Assembly: GCA_032988165.1 (NCBI GenBank)
Contig: JANTQF010000011.1
Coordinates: 186,001 to 250,000 of the forward strand
Source of the DNA: Emmonsiellopsis sp. PD_33
Lineage: Eukaryota > Ascomycota > Eurotiomycetes > Onygenales > Ajellomycetaceae
Reading direction: 5' to 3'
Length of the DNA stretch: 64,000 nt
In this document: positions 1 to 12,300 of the stretch, piece by piece
How the letters are laid out: the number at the start of each line of letters is the position of its first letter
Numbering within the stretch: the first letter of the stretch is position 1
The notes under the pieces: model-generated
Told to the model about the DNA's origin: nothing
The model's input: the letters and a program-made list of their open reading frames with translations, nothing else
Databases searched by the model: none
Program-made: the position numbers and the translations under genes

Positions 1-2499
1 ACGGGCTTTTTTCAAGCTTCGTCATCTACATAAATGCCGATATTCTTACCGCCGTTTGATCTCGCCCTTGATCTTTCACGACATCTCAAACATAACATTT
101 CCATTGAGACACTCTCCAACAGCTCAACCAAGGCCTACCCTGTCTAAACAACCTCGAGGCAGTGGTATTGTACTTTCCTCCACTTGTCAACCCGGCCATT
201 TACGTACTTGCACCCGACCATCCCGGTATATCGTCCACATCATCTACCACGTTTCAAAATGTGCCGTCCGGTATTCTGGAGATCACCCACATGCCCCCAT
301 CGTTGGTTCACCATCGGCCACCCGTGCCAAAAGGGCCTTGGTTTTGACAACTGCCCCAGACTCAACGGCGGATCTATTCTCCCATTTACCGTGGGGCCTA
401 CGTTTACCTCCTGCCCCAGGTCCTGCCCAGTATGCAACATGGACGGAGACTACGATCGAAACATAATCAGATTGGCCCATGCTCGCAGCTACGGCGTGCG
501 GCAACGCGTGGGCAGAAAGCATTTTGTCGACCACGAAATAGGTTTATTGTGCACGGTGATGTGATGTCGATCCAACACGCGTGGGTCTAAGGACGGGCCG
601 CGGCCGCTGCTGCAGGGAATATCTGGTGTACCTTTTCTTTTACTCTTTCGATTGGGCGTATCTCGGGACCCGGTGTACTGATTGGATGGATTTTTCACAA
701 GATTTATGCATAGCGTGTGGTGTTTTGTTAATTTGTTGTTCAGAGCTTACGAGTTGGTTGGTTCCTATAATTGGGTTAGTTTTGTTGTAACATTAGTTTC
801 GCATCATCTTCGGTACCTGGGCAGGGGTGTGTGATATAGACCGGATTTGGATATACTATTGTGAGGCTCAGGGGTAGCTGTTGGAGCTACAGAGTTTGTT
901 GTTTCAGCCCACTTTTCTTTGAGCGTGCTATGGCTTTGAAACAATTTCTTCGATGTATTACACAATGGAGCTATGAAACCTCTTTTTCTGTAATCGATGG
1001 TGCTCTGTCGGGTATTTCTTTCTACTTTCTTCCCCATCCGTTCAAAGTTCTCTGCCTTGTATGCTACCGCTTTATACTTGCATCAAGGAGCGTTGCTATT
1101 ATGTGTCTGGACCCCTTCTCCTCCTTTCCTTGTTCAGCCTTTCGGGTCGGCCTTTTTGCTTTGTGCTTCCCTGTCCCTTATTACTAGATACCATGAAGCT
1201 TTTTAAATAATGAAATAATGAAAGAACCCTTTGAAAATACAACGGTTATTACAAGGCGGCGGTCGGTTTTGCTCGGGTCGAGTGCACCCCACTCTGCAGT
1301 CGCCCGATTCATATTCCGCCATCTATAACAGCTTTGATGTCCAGCAACAACTGGCATCCCTTCCTTCAGGACTATATCACGTCAACTTGGAAACGACTCA
1401 CACCACTATGGAGTTCATTGGCACTATGAGTACCATATCCCTTTCATCTACATTTCCCACAGCGGCGTCCTGCTCCATCATAGCTGTATGGAATCCACAA
1501 AATTCTCGGTGGGTATATAACCTCTAGTTATTATATAAAATGTTTCAAGCGCTCCAGACGAGCATTCTGCGGCCTGTCAAATATTCGGGGTACCACATTA
1601 CCGGCTATTGCTGCAGCACATTCGCGTGGCTTTCAAAATGAACTATTGCTCCCCTATCCGAAATGGCCTTCTACACCCCTGTTCCTATCATGATTAACTC
1701 CATGGTTATGCAGGTTGTTGGGTAACTCATTAACTGAACAGTTAACTATCCGTGCCGCTCGCGCGCAGACCAAAGCCGTGTACTACATTACGATGCTCCC
1801 CCAGCCATTCTTCCTGCGGCTCCAGATACAAAGTACGGTGCAGCTACTTTACCCGTCGTTCTGTTATGGCGGAGATACTATCATGACCCCGCCATCGCCA
1901 TCAAATATGACGGCCATTTTCAGCTCTGTATCAATCAGACCAATTAACTAGGAAATTATCACACCAACCTGCCCCTCAATTGCGCCATCGTTCGCTGCAA
2001 GCAAAATAATAATGCTCCCGTTAAACAACACTCTCCGCAGACTTCGGGGCATTGACCCAATAATGGGCCGTATTCTCCTTGCCGAGGACTCTTCCCACCC
2101 GCTTACAACCATGGGTGGGTTTCTCCGCGATCTAAAGTAGCTTATCACATCATTTCTGCTCCAACTTTGTATAGACTTTTAGTCTGCCACTACTAGGTAG
2201 AATGGCATGATCGATGGAGAACGGCTTATCGGGCTCACGAAATTCTGCAGTGCGGAAGTAAAAAAAAGAAATATATAATCTGCAAGGAACGCCTTTTTAT
2301 TTTCTTTTTTTTGCTCTAGAAGCTAGATTTCTAGTTTAATAATCCAGGTTGCTCACATACATCCGAAACCCTTGATCTACAAGGTTCCGACTTCTTCACC
2401 CGTGTTCATATCCCTTATCTTCCCCTCTCTTCCCCGTCATAGGCATCTCACACACTCTCGCATTGATAGACCCCAATCAACTCCCCAACTCCAGACACA
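1..2499. other. No supportable gene; intergenic or degenerate sequence
   Basis: Short open frames exist on both strands but none carries a recognisable domain, a convincing ATG context, or splice-linked continuation. The stretch from about 1230 to 2150 has longer open runs on the plus strand broken by stops, which could be a decayed gene, but I recognise no family. The last 230 bases before 2500 are pyrimidine-rich and probably hold the promoter and 5' leader of the dioxygenase gene that follows. Confidence 0.5.
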
Positions 2500-3946
2500 A
2501 TGGCACCGGTCCAATACGAAACCGCTCCTGTGCCCGCCCACCAGCTTAAACGGGGCCCTATATCAAGAGACATTTTCCCCGACGGGCTCAGAACATCCGG
2601 CCAACATCCCCCACTTTACGACCAACTCGAGCCCTTTTCGGAATTTCCCAAAGAAATCACCGGCCAGACGGTCTGGAAGGCAGAGGATTACAAAGACAAC
2701 CCAGAGAAATGGACGCATCAGTTTAGTGAAGCAGAGATCGCTGAGCTGAGCCAGGCATCTGATGCCTTTTTAGATGCGAAGATTCCGTTGACGGGGATTT
2801 CGAAGGTGAGTTTAATCCAGGGGCTCATTATGCCTATTGAGGTTTTCATGCTGGCAGGATGGACCTGCAATTGGGAATATGGCTGACCTTTGTATCTGGA
2901 ACGTTATAGGAGAACTTTCCTCTTCCCACACTGGCTCCCTTCCTTGCAGGACTGAGAGAGGATCTGCTCAATGGAAAGGGGTTTATTCTGTTCAAGGGAT
3001 TCCCCGTCCAACTATGGGGAAATCACAAGTCCGCTGTCGCATATATGGGGCTGGGAACCTACCTAGGATACTTTGTTAGTCAAAACGGCCGTGGCCATGT
3101 CCTCGGTCACGTCAAGGATCTCGGCGAGGATTCCACGCAGATCGATAAAGTGCGGATATATCGAACCAATGCACGGTATGTGTCCGCATTCCTTCCCGCT
3201 CCTTTAGATGTCGAAGTTCCAGGATATTAATTCGTATGTTCCACCCGATAGGCAATTCTTCCATACCGACGATGGCGATATCGTAGGACTTCTCTGCATG
3301 GCCAAGGCACTGGAGGGTGGCGAGTCAGACATTGCCTCCGCGCACAATGTGTACAACACCCTGGCCAAAGAGCGTCCGGATGTCCTTGAAACCCTCACCC
3401 AGCCGATTTGGTACTTCGACCGCAAGGGCGAAACTAGCATCGGCGAGGAGGAATATACCCGAAACAGCGTCATGTATCTCGAACCCAAGGAGAACGGACG
3501 TGTATACACAAAGTAAGCAGACACAAGCACACCCCCTCAATTTTCAAAGAAGAAAAGACCCTCTAACAAAGTTTCCCCCCAGGTTTGACCCCTACTTCGT
3601 CCGCTCCCTCACTCGCTTCTCCGACAAGGGGATCATCCCTCCCCTCTCACCCGCCCAGCAAGAGGCTCTCACCGTCCTCGAGCAAACCTGCCTAAGACTA
3701 TCTCTCCACATGATCCTGGACCCTGGCGACATCCAGTTCCTCTCCAACTGCCATGTCCTCCATGCCCGCACTGAGTACAAGGACTACCCGCCACCTGCCC
3801 CCCGTAGACATCTTATGCGTCTCTGGCTGGCGACGCCAGAAAGTGAGGGTGGATGGAAGATCCCGTTCTGGGATAGCGATGAGAAGAAGAGAGGCGGTAT
3901 TCAAGTGAATAACCAGCCGCCTGTTTGCCCGTTGGATGCAGAGTAG
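2500..3946 (+). CDS. TauD/TfdA-family Fe(II)/2-oxoglutarate dioxygenase
   Basis: Predicted non-haem iron oxygenase using 2-oxoglutarate; the substrate (taurine-like sulfonate or another small acid) cannot be read from the sequence. Four exons: 2500-2805, 2910-3175, 3252-3512 and 3583-3946, giving about 398 aa, normal for fungal members. Splice sites are GT..AG and the frame is kept at every junction. The facial triad is visible: FFHTDDGD at about residues 193-200 supplies the first His and the Asp, and VLHARTEY near residue 337 supplies the distal His, followed by an Arg-rich segment (RRHLMRLW) that normally holds the 2-oxoglutarate carboxylate. The ATG at 2500 sits in a good context (CACAATGGCA). 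No signal peptide, so probably cytosolic. It lies upstream of, and in the same orientation as, the helicase gene, with 487 bases between them. The family call is firm; the reaction is not assigned. Confidence 0.88.
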
Positions 3947-4433
3947 GCAAGAGTGAGAATTCGAGGTCGCCTGGCCAGGGAACGTTAAGTGAGAGGTGAT
4001 TGGGCGGCAATGATCAACGGCGGTTAATGATGTTTATGTGAATTTGTTCCTGTATTGGCTTTAACGGAGTTATGAATTGATTTTATGATGATTGTCTCAA
4101 AACATCAACAAAGTTTAGCGACAACTGTAAAGTGAGTTGCTGGATTTGGAAATGCGCGATAAACTTTATCTTATCGATAAGGTAATATATTTGGTATTGA
4201 TGATACCGTAATATTTCAATTTTTAATTACACCAAAAATTTTATGCAACGCCAACCATGTTGAAAAACATCAACAGCACCCCAGCTAAAATAATAGAAGA
4301 AACGACAGTCATGATACCCTAGAAGCCTGTTTTCTTGCTCTTATCCCTCATTTAACTCCATACATTTTTTTCTCCTTCCCTTGGCGTCAATTTTTCGGCT
4401 GTCTGCTAAGCTATCTTTCGTTCCACCCCCAAG
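3947..4433. other. Intergenic, terminator of dioxygenase and promoter of helicase
   Basis: AT-rich spacer with no open frame of note. A pyrimidine-rich run at about 4360-4400 lies just before the helicase ATG. I see no RNA gene or repeat. Confidence 0.5.
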
Positions 4434-7002
4434 ATGCAGGAAAAATCTGATATATCGACCGTGAATGGGAATAAAGATGATAAAAAGCATGGCAGGTCAT
4501 TAGCACAGCATAAAGCCAACAAAAAGCGCAAAAGAGAGGAGGCGGCAAGCTCAGGCCAGCAGCCTGGTCCGAAACGTGTGGTGTTTCACGATGATAATGC
4601 ATCGTCAACACCCTCCACGCAGACTCAGGGAGAGCATAATATGACAAATGGCAACGCAAAAAATGTCCCTTTGAAAGACACAAGAAACGGAGGCAAGGGA
4701 AATCACCTCAACAACAACAAACCCCGAAACAGTCCCGGAGGCACCTCATTAAAAGACCGCGCCAGAGTTCTCTATCAATCCTGCAAGGAACTGCCCATCT
4801 TCCCCCATGCGGATGAGATTCGCAAACATCTCCAGCGCAACGATGTTATGCTCCTTGTTGGTGAGACGGGTAGCGGAAAGAGTACGCAGGTGCCGCAGTT
4901 TCTGGTTGATGAGAAATGGGCGCGACTAAAGAATGTGAAAATTGCTTCAGCAGCGACGAAAAAGAGCAAGAAGGATAAGAAGAACCAGACGAAAGCGGAG
5001 GCAGGTGGTGACGATTCTTCGACAACCGTTATGAAGGAGATCACAGTTGGTGGTTGTATCGCTATCACTCAACCACGACGTGTCGCTGCTGTATCTCTGG
5101 CAAGACGCGTGGCGGATGAAATGGGTACGCCTTTGGGGAATTCGTCGCCTGCGAGTAAGGTTGGCTACTCGGTGCGATTCGATTCGTCTACTTCACCTAG
5201 TACGCGGATTAAGTTCCTGACGGAGGGAATGTTGCTACAGGAGATGCTGAGCGATCCATGGTTGACGAAGTATTCTGCTGTAGTGGTTGATGAGGTCCAC
5301 GAGAGGGGTGTCGGCGTTGATTTGATCCTGGGGTTTTTGAGGAATATGGTCTCGGGGAAGAAGGAGGGGAGGGGCGGGGTGCCGCTGAAGGTTGTTGTTA
5401 TGAGCGCCACAGCGGATATGGAGAGTTTGTTGGGTTTCTTTGGAGAGGGGATGAGATCGGGAAAGATAGAGGAGAAGAAACTGAAAGAAGGGGCGGAGAA
5501 AGCCGAGAATACGGAACAGCCTTCTGGAGACGACACGCCGTCGAAGGAAGTGTCTGTTTGCCATATCAAGGGACGCCAATATCCAGTCAAGGTCATCTAT
5601 TCCCCAGAGCCTGTCCATGATTTCGTGGACGCAGCCCTCAAGACAATCTTCCAAATCCACATGAAGGAACCCTTACCAGGCGATATCCTGGTATTCCTTA
5701 CAGGCCAAGAAACCGTCGAGTCCCTCGAAGCTCTGGTCAACGAATACGCTGTTGGAATGGACCCTGCACTGCCCAAAATCCTCGTCCTACCATTGTTCGC
5801 TGCTCTCCCCCAAGCAGCGCAACAACGCGTGTTCCTCCCAGCTCCCCCCAGGACCCGGAAAATCATTTTATCCACTAACATTGCTGAGACCTCTGTTACT
5901 GTTTCAGGCGTTCGACATGTTGTTGACTGCGGGAAAGCGAAAATGAAACAATTCCGAGCCCGGTTAGGACTGGATTCACTCCTAGTCAAGCCGATATCCA
6001 AATCGGCAGCCATTCAACGGAAAGGTCGTGCTGGGCGAGAGGCTCCCGGAAACTGCTATAGATTATATACAGAGAAGGATTATCTGGCACTACAAGAGGC
6101 GAATACACCTGAAATTCTTCGCTGCGATGTCAGCCAGTCAATTTTGACTATGAAAGCCAGAGGCGTGGATGACATCATGGGCTTCCCGTTCCTAACTCAA
6201 CCATCCAGAGAATCCCTGGAGAAAGCCCTGCTACAATTATTCAACATCCAAGCCCTCGAGGAGACCGGCCAGATCAGCGAAATTGGCCGCAAAATCGCGA
6301 AGCTTCCCCTTACAGCACAGTTAGGTCGTGTCTTGCTGGCTGGGGCGGAACATGGTCCCGATTGTCTGCGAGATGTCATTGACATCATTTCCTGTCTTTC
6401 GGTTGAGAATATATTCCTTAATACAACGTCAGAAGAGAAGAAGGAAGAGGCGGAAAAGGCACGGCGAGACCTCTATCGGAGAGAAGGCGACCATTTAACG
6501 ATGCTCGCTACAGTGCAGGCGTATGCGGCAGAGCACTCGGATCGGAAAGCCTGGGCGACGAGGCATCTCGTGTCGCATCGGGCTATGCAGGCGGTCATGG
6601 TATGTATTATACCTTCTTTATATTGCTACTAACGCTAACAAACCTATCAAACAGGACGTCCGCAAACAACTCACAACTCAATGCCGCCAGGCCAAACTTC
6701 TCCCCCCTGCAACCAAAGACTCCGACTACAGTAACCCACCCGCATCATCAGAAGACAACCCCATTCCCATCTTGAAATCCTTCCTGACTGGCTTCGCGTC
6801 CAACACGGCCCGATTATTCCCGGATGGAAGCTATAAGACCATCGTGGGAAATCAGACGGTTGCGATACATCCGTCTAGCGTGTTGTTTGGGCGCAAGGTC
6901 GAGGCTATTATGTATAATGAGTATGTGTTCACAAATAGAAGCTACGCGAGGGGGGTTAGTGCGGTGCAGATGGATTGGGTGGGAGAGGTTTTGGGGGGGT
7001 GA
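4434..7002 (+). CDS. DHR2: DEAH-box RNA helicase, DHR2-like (ribosome biogenesis)
   Basis: Predicted nucleolar ATP-dependent RNA helicase of the DEAH/RHA family; the yeast relative Dhr2 acts in pre-rRNA processing. Two exons, 4434-6599 and 6655-7002, joined across a 55-nt intron with a CTAAC branch site, give about 837 aa. Motifs in order: a Lys-rich N-terminal tail (KKRKRE, a likely nuclear localisation signal); Walker A GETGSGKS near residue 143; ITQPRRVAA; DEVHERG near residue 286, the DEVH variant seen in Dhr2-like proteins; MSATAD near 322; STNIAETSVTV near 480; QRKGRAGR near 528; and a C-terminal OB-fold-like part (HPSSVLFG) typical of the family. An acidic/basic insert lies between Walker A and the next motif (KKSKKDKKN). 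Assignment to DHR2 rather than to Prp22 or Prp43 rests on overall length and the short N-terminus, so it is an inference. Confidence 0.88.
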
Positions 7003-7601
7003 GAATTGGGATTTTGGGATTTGAGTCTGGGTGACTTTTGGGACGGGGCAGGGGGGTTTGCTTTCTTTCGGATGGTACTATAAAGGTGTTAGTTACTCCT
7101 TGGATCAAAAACCCTCATTTGAAGGGAAATAAAATGATTAACTGACCGTGTATCATCTGCTCTAGGCATAGCAACGAGTCCTATTCACAAGAAGTTTAAT
7201 GAATAGATCTCGCCTGGCTCGATCCGATATATGTTTCTCTTTCGTCCCTGAATTCGCTTAACTAGTCACAGGTGGATCCCCAAAACCTTATTCCAACCTC
7301 CATGCCCGGCCTTCCAGGATCTATGATCATTGATCCCGCTGTCAAGTGTGATATAATTAGTAATCTCCTGATGATCATGGCATTTTGCAAAAATGGAAGT
7401 AATATTAAAGTCCAGTATATAAACGTTTGCAATGGAAGCGTAATTTCAACGACATCATATTCGTAAAACGACCATCATAAAATAATCCATATAAACATAC
7501 ACGGGCCTCTCATCGCAGGATGGCAAAATCAGTAATAAATAGCCTTCAGAGATAAGCAGCAGCGGGCATAACCACTGGAATAACAGAAAGACTCATTCTT
7601 T
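7003..7601. other. Convergent intergenic region
   Basis: Spacer between the 3' ends of the plus-strand helicase and the minus-strand extradiol dioxygenase. No coding frame, repeat or RNA gene is supported; it should hold both 3' UTRs. Confidence 0.5.
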
Positions 7602-8971
7602 TCAATCCAAAAACCATGCTGGCACCTCCGGCCCCCAAACGGCCAACGACTCATGGCCGGCCGCTAAATACCCCACTGGCGTCAACTCATTAACGATATC
7701 CCCATCTGCATAATGCTCAATCATATTACCCGTCGTATCCCACCAATAATCAAATATTTGCGAGCCGAGGATATGTCGCCCCACGCCCCAGACAGATTTA
7801 TACCCCTTTTTCTCCAGCCACTGGTGGCCTAACTGCTGGGTGTCAAAGTCATGTACCTCAAAGGAGCAGTGATGTACGTGAGCGGTGGGGTTGCTGCTCA
7901 TGAAGAAGGTGTGGTGGTCAACAGTGTCCAGGCCACGGTCGATGTGGGCGAAGACGGCAACAGTTTTACGTTTTTCGGGTTCTCCTGGGGCGGTGGGTTC
8001 GTTGACGTAGAGGAGATCCGTGGGGATGAAGTTGAACGTATTTGTGTACCATTGAAGGAGTTCGTCAAATTTTGTTACACAGAGACCGTAGTGGCCCAGC
8101 TGGATATGGGATGGGGTTTAGTGAATCGATCAACAATGACTTTTTAGTGAGGAGGCTGAATTGTCGTACCTTGTGGACTGCCGCCGGGCCGGTTTGGAAA
8201 CGTTGGAACTTGCGTTCTCGCGTCTTCTCGACTTCATAGTTGACGATGAGCTTTTCGGGTAGCTTTCCAACTTCAGCTGGCGTTTGACCGTAGATGAGAT
8301 TTACGGGGAATCCCTCGGGATCAGTGATGGACACTAGAGAGCCCCCGCCTGGCGCATCGTCTAGGTTTTCAATTGCGCTTGCGCCTGGGAGTTTGGATGC
8401 TCTATATGATGAAGGGAAGCAAGGTTAACTCTTAACTGTTGCGTAAGGGTCATAAGAGGCTAGCATACTTCTCGAGTTCAGCATAAGATTCGACTTCAAA
8501 GGTCCCACCCAAGAATTTCTTAGGACCTTTCTGTGCATAATAGACATACTGGTCGGGGCCATATCCACGGTACCAGACCTCTGTATCAGTCTTCTTAGCC
8601 ACATGCATGCCAAAATCTGCGAAATCAATGGCAACGTTAGCAACATTGTATAAAGATAGATCGCCCGCTCGTTCTCCCGGAATACTATGCGGGCGTATTA
8701 TGCGGTCCGTACCTTGAAGGAATTGTGTGATTTCATCTAGATCTGGGTGCTGATAGCGCATATGGGCCACTTTAGTTAGACGTATCTGTTCAGACGAGGT
8801 TCTGTTTCGGCTGAGCCAGTCGCTCTGCGTTTCCTGGTCTTTACCGATAGCCTCTATGTCAGGCACAGAAGCACCAACTGCTGGTGCACCATTATGCTGT
8901 TCTGCCTACTTGCATATCAGAGTTACTCTTGTGATAGTGGATGGTTTGTGTAAGGATTGCGCGCTTACCAT
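7602..8971 (-). CDS. Type I extradiol (VOC-fold) ring-cleavage dioxygenase
   Basis: Catechol 2,3-dioxygenase-like enzyme of the vicinal oxygen chelate superfamily, predicted to cleave a catecholic ring with Fe(II). Five exons on the minus strand: 8971-8969 (only the ATG), 8905-8713, 8616-8469, 8401-8170 and 8099-7602, for about 357 aa. Two VOC modules can be seen. The metal ligands are all in the C-terminal module: His in LGHYGLCV at the start of the last exon, His in AHVHHCSFEV, and Glu in MIEHYADGD. Introns of 63, 96, 67 and 70 nt have GT..AG ends; the second has a GCTAAC branch site. I chose the single-codon first exon because the frame upstream of 8905 meets a stop at once, while ATG|GTAAGC at 8971 splices in frame to a conserved-looking MAEQ start. 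The natural substrate is unknown. It is divergent from the amidohydrolase gene at 10030, so the two could share control (inference). Confidence 0.85.
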
Positions 8972-10029
8972 GTTGGATAGATGGATCAAGTATTTTCAGG
9001 GCTTCTCCAAATGTTGTTTCTGTTTCGCCAACCAGCTAGTTGTTACTGCCACAGAAAAATGCGGGGCGCTTTAGACTGAATACACAATGATGACGAGGTT
9101 AGGTTCACCTGGCCGCTTTTGCTGCTGAAGTTTCGAGGTCCTCACAATACTGCAGGTGCAGGGAAATTTGAGGTTAAGTAGCAGATTTATTTCTTGTCGA
9201 GAAAGAAGTGACGTTCGGCAATTGTGTCCCGGATTAGCATAAAAATACCCGAAGGAGCTGGATGGATAGTTTGATCACTTCCCCGCGCGTCATCTGGAGC
9301 GAGCAGGGACAAGGGACAGTGGAACAGTATTAGCCCTACTGACCTGTTAGCATCCTTTTAATGATTTATCCGGATATGAAATACCTGGGATGCTCTCGTG
9401 GATTGTCTTCTCGACACAACAATCCTCGGATAGTAAAAGTAATCCATCCACATCTGTTCCGCTGATTTCTCGCTCGCTAACGACCCCGCAAAAATCCGAA
9501 AACCGAGCGGAATACGGAGTTACTCCTCACCCCGCCGCGAGCATCCAGATGTGAGGACCTGTCATCTTCATGCGCCAGGAATCAACCCTAGCCTAGGAGA
9601 GAAGAGTCTTTGGGGCAATATCAGGACTTGCAAAGAATACACGAGATGAAAAATAATTACCGTTGTGAATAATAAATTACTAGTGGTAATTAACTTAATA
9701 CATACCAATACTGCCCAGGTGTATCGAGCCTCCTTTTTATGGCATATTTCCCGTCGCATTCAAGTTTATATCAACAACTACATTTTTAGTTATATTTTGG
9801 CGAGGCCACTCGGCAATGGGATAGGGTGCCCTCATTCCTAACACTGATCGGAGCGCAGGGGTATCAGACAGATAGTATCGACGTGCCAGCGACGGTCAGG
9901 TTTTAGGCTTCGACGAGCTTGCGCAATCATAGTATTCATGAGTTCCCCGGCTCGCATATATATTTCTTGGAGCAAATAGCACCCTGCTCATTCTTCATCC
10001 ATGGACACAACCTTGCAATTTCATTAACA
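8972..10029. promoter_or_regulatory. Divergent intergenic region between dioxygenase and amidohydrolase
   Basis: About 1.06 kb separates two genes transcribed away from each other, so both promoters lie here. No open frame looks coding. I cannot assign specific factor sites. Confidence 0.4.
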
Positions 10030-11208
10030 ATGAATCTCTCATTATTTGTTTTTGAAGCTCTCTTCATTGCCCTGGCGGTGGCCTGCGAATCACATCGTGC
10101 CGGTTCCCTAGGAAGGGGCGAGATCCACGCGAAAACCTTGATCAAGAACGTCCATATTTTCGACGGAACGCGTTTTGGGGAGGAAACTTCTATTATTTTT
10201 GAGAGAGGCGTCATCAGCAATTCGAGCAACCCAATTGGCAGTGAAATTGTGGATGGCAATGGCGGTTATCTAATTCCCGGGTTAATCGACGCCCACGCTC
10301 ACATTACGTCTTGCTCCTATCTTTCTACAATGGCTCGATATGGCGTCACCACAGTTATGGACTTGGGTGCTTTCCCTTATTCAAGCATTGAAGAATGCAG
10401 GGAGACACTTGGAAATGCCGATGTTTACAGTTCTGGTGTCCAAGGCACAGTGAACGGGACATCTAATAGCCAAATCCCCGGCTTCCCATCAGAATCGCTC
10501 TTGACTACTCCGGCCTCCGGACGAAAATTTGTTGCCGACCGCATCGATGAAGGGGCAGACTATATAAAAGTTATCCTTGATCCGCTTGGCCCTACCAAAG
10601 ACACAGCAAAATCAATCGTCGAGACCGCCCACGATGCTGGGAAACTAGTAGTTTCCCACGCACTGTACGAAGCGGAGTATATCTTGGCGGAAGAAATCGG
10701 CATTGATATCCTCACGCACACTCCCATCGATAAACCAGTAGGGCCCAATCTGATAGGGCGCCTAGTCCATCGCCGCATTCCCGTCATTCCTACCTTGGGC
10801 ATAATAAAAGCCCTCCTAAACTCCAGTGCCTACGATGAGGTAGCTGGCAGTGTTGTCACCATGTACCAGGCCGGCGTGTTCTTAGTAGCTGGGACAGATT
10901 CAAACGATTTCCCTACCTCTCCCTATATACCCTTCGGCCAGTCGCTACACGATGAGCTGGAGCTTTTTGTTTCGGCTGGCCTTGATCCCGTTGACGCGCT
11001 CAGGGCTGCAACGGAGAATGCCGCTTTGGCTTTTCATTTTGAGGACAGGGGTAGAATTCAGGATGGACTTCGCGCTGATTTGGTGCTTTTAGCGGCTGAT
11101 CCAACCACTGATATCAAGAATTCGCGGTTGATTGAAAAGGTCTGGATTGCGGGCATTGAAGCGACCAATTGTTCTTACGAACCCGGGGCTGCTGATCTGT
11201 ACGGCTGA
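10030..11208 (+). CDS. Amidohydrolase-superfamily metal-dependent hydrolase, probably secreted
   Basis: Single-exon gene of 392 aa from the first in-frame ATG at 10030; the open frame runs further upstream but without an ATG. The first 20 or so residues (MNLSLFVFEALFIALAVA) form a signal-peptide-like hydrophobic stretch. The binuclear-metal signature of imidazolonepropionase/prolidase-like amidohydrolases is complete: HAHIT near residue 89, Lys in YIKVIL near 180 (candidate carboxylated lysine), His in VSHALYE near 210, His in THTP near 229, and Asp in GTDSND near 290. The C-terminal RADLVLL segment is typical of the composite beta-sandwich that closes these enzymes. Substrate is unknown. The promoter region is shared with the extradiol dioxygenase, which suggests but does not prove a joint catabolic role. 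Confidence 0.88.
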   Translation: MNLSLFVFEALFIALAVACESHRAGSLGRGEIHAKTLIKNVHIFDGTRFGEETSIIFERGVISNSSNPIGSEIVDGNGGYLIPGLIDAHAHITSCSYLSTMARYGVTTVMDLGAFPYSSIEECRETLGNADVYSSGVQGTVNGTSNSQIPGFPSESLLTTPASGRKFVADRIDEGADYIKVILDPLGPTKDTAKSIVETAHDAGKLVVSHALYEAEYILAEEIGIDILTHTPIDKPVGPNLIGRLVHRRIPVIPTLGIIKALLNSSAYDEVAGSVVTMYQAGVFLVAGTDSNDFPTSPYIPFGQSLHDELELFVSAGLDPVDALRAATENAALAFHFEDRGRIQDGLRADLVLLAADPTTDIKNSRLIEKVWIAGIEATNCSYEPGAADLYG

Positions 11209-12300
11209 GGATATTTATTAGCTGAAGTTAAATTCCGCCTCGAATTGAACATCGTTTTTAACAAGCGCAATTTTGAAATTATTTCCCCCCCATTTCCTAC
11301 CCCCTCTTCTCTGCTTGATACAGTTGTAGGATCAACTTATTTCGAACATGGAGCGATTTTTAGAATGACCTCCGGAAAACTACTTATTATTCATTTGATC
11401 TTCTATATCTATCTTCACTTATTTATTTAAAATCAACGCCAAATACCTCGTATTTAGAAAATAGGGCAGCGTCGTTCTAGCCATACTAATATGCTTGCGT
11501 CATGGTCGAAGTCGACCATCAAACTCTAAAAAAGGTTAACTGAGCTTATTTCATCGACCTCAACACACCCTTCCACGCGACGTGTTTCCGCTTCCTATCG
11601 TCCCTTTCATCTACGGTCTTGCAGCTTACCTAATATTAGACGAAATGGTAGCTATTGAATCTAGAAGCATGAGCAACAATACATCCATTTTCACAGCCCA
11701 TGGCTAGCACTTGTTTTGGTGGTCCATTGCATTGAAAAACAATCTCATAGCACTCGGATCGATAAGTTATGCCATGAGTCCTGGTTTCTGCCCCAAACCT
11801 CCCTGTGATGTGTGACGGGGACCGGCATCTTGAAGGCAAAGACTCCTGTCCGACCGCCCACCGCCACGTCCCGATTCCTTGTCCGGCTGGTTGGCTAATT
11901 GTTTATTGGCAGTCACTGGCCTCCGGAACCGTCCACCGTGCATTGCAGAAGAGAGACTCACAGCCCAGGCTAGAGCCGCCTTTGTGGGACACAAACAACA
12001 AATAGGCTGACACCGGAACCTGGCAGGGGGAATCAGCCGTCTTTCTGGTGTGGTGGTTATTTATTGGCTTCCCCCGCTGTCCGGACCCTGCCTCCTCAGA
12101 TCTCTTCCCTGGCAGCCAGCAAGTTAGTGATAAAGCGTCTCACGCCCGGTGTGGGCAAACAACCTTGCTTTTCTAACTTATCTACCAGGGCCTCTCAGGC
12201 TTTCTTCAAGCGTCCTTGCTGCTCTCAACCTTTATCGATGGATTATATGGCGCACGATGCCGAATGGAGGTTTGAAATCCCATAGGAAATGCGGCTCTAG
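11209..12300. other. Intergenic, possibly decayed upstream part of the NLR-like gene
   Basis: Stops occur in all frames. A plus-strand open run at 12064-12285 ends shortly before the zinc-finger segment and could be a lost upstream exon, but it shows no motif. Nothing else is supported. Confidence 0.4.

Noticed and set aside
1..600. Overlapping frames on both strands at the window start
   Set aside because: Mostly start with TTG or GTG, overlap each other, and show no motif or splice pattern.
12064..12285. Upstream exon of the NLR-like pseudogene
   Set aside because: Ends in a stop before the zinc-finger part, no ATG and no convincing donor; kept only as a possibility in the intergenic entry.
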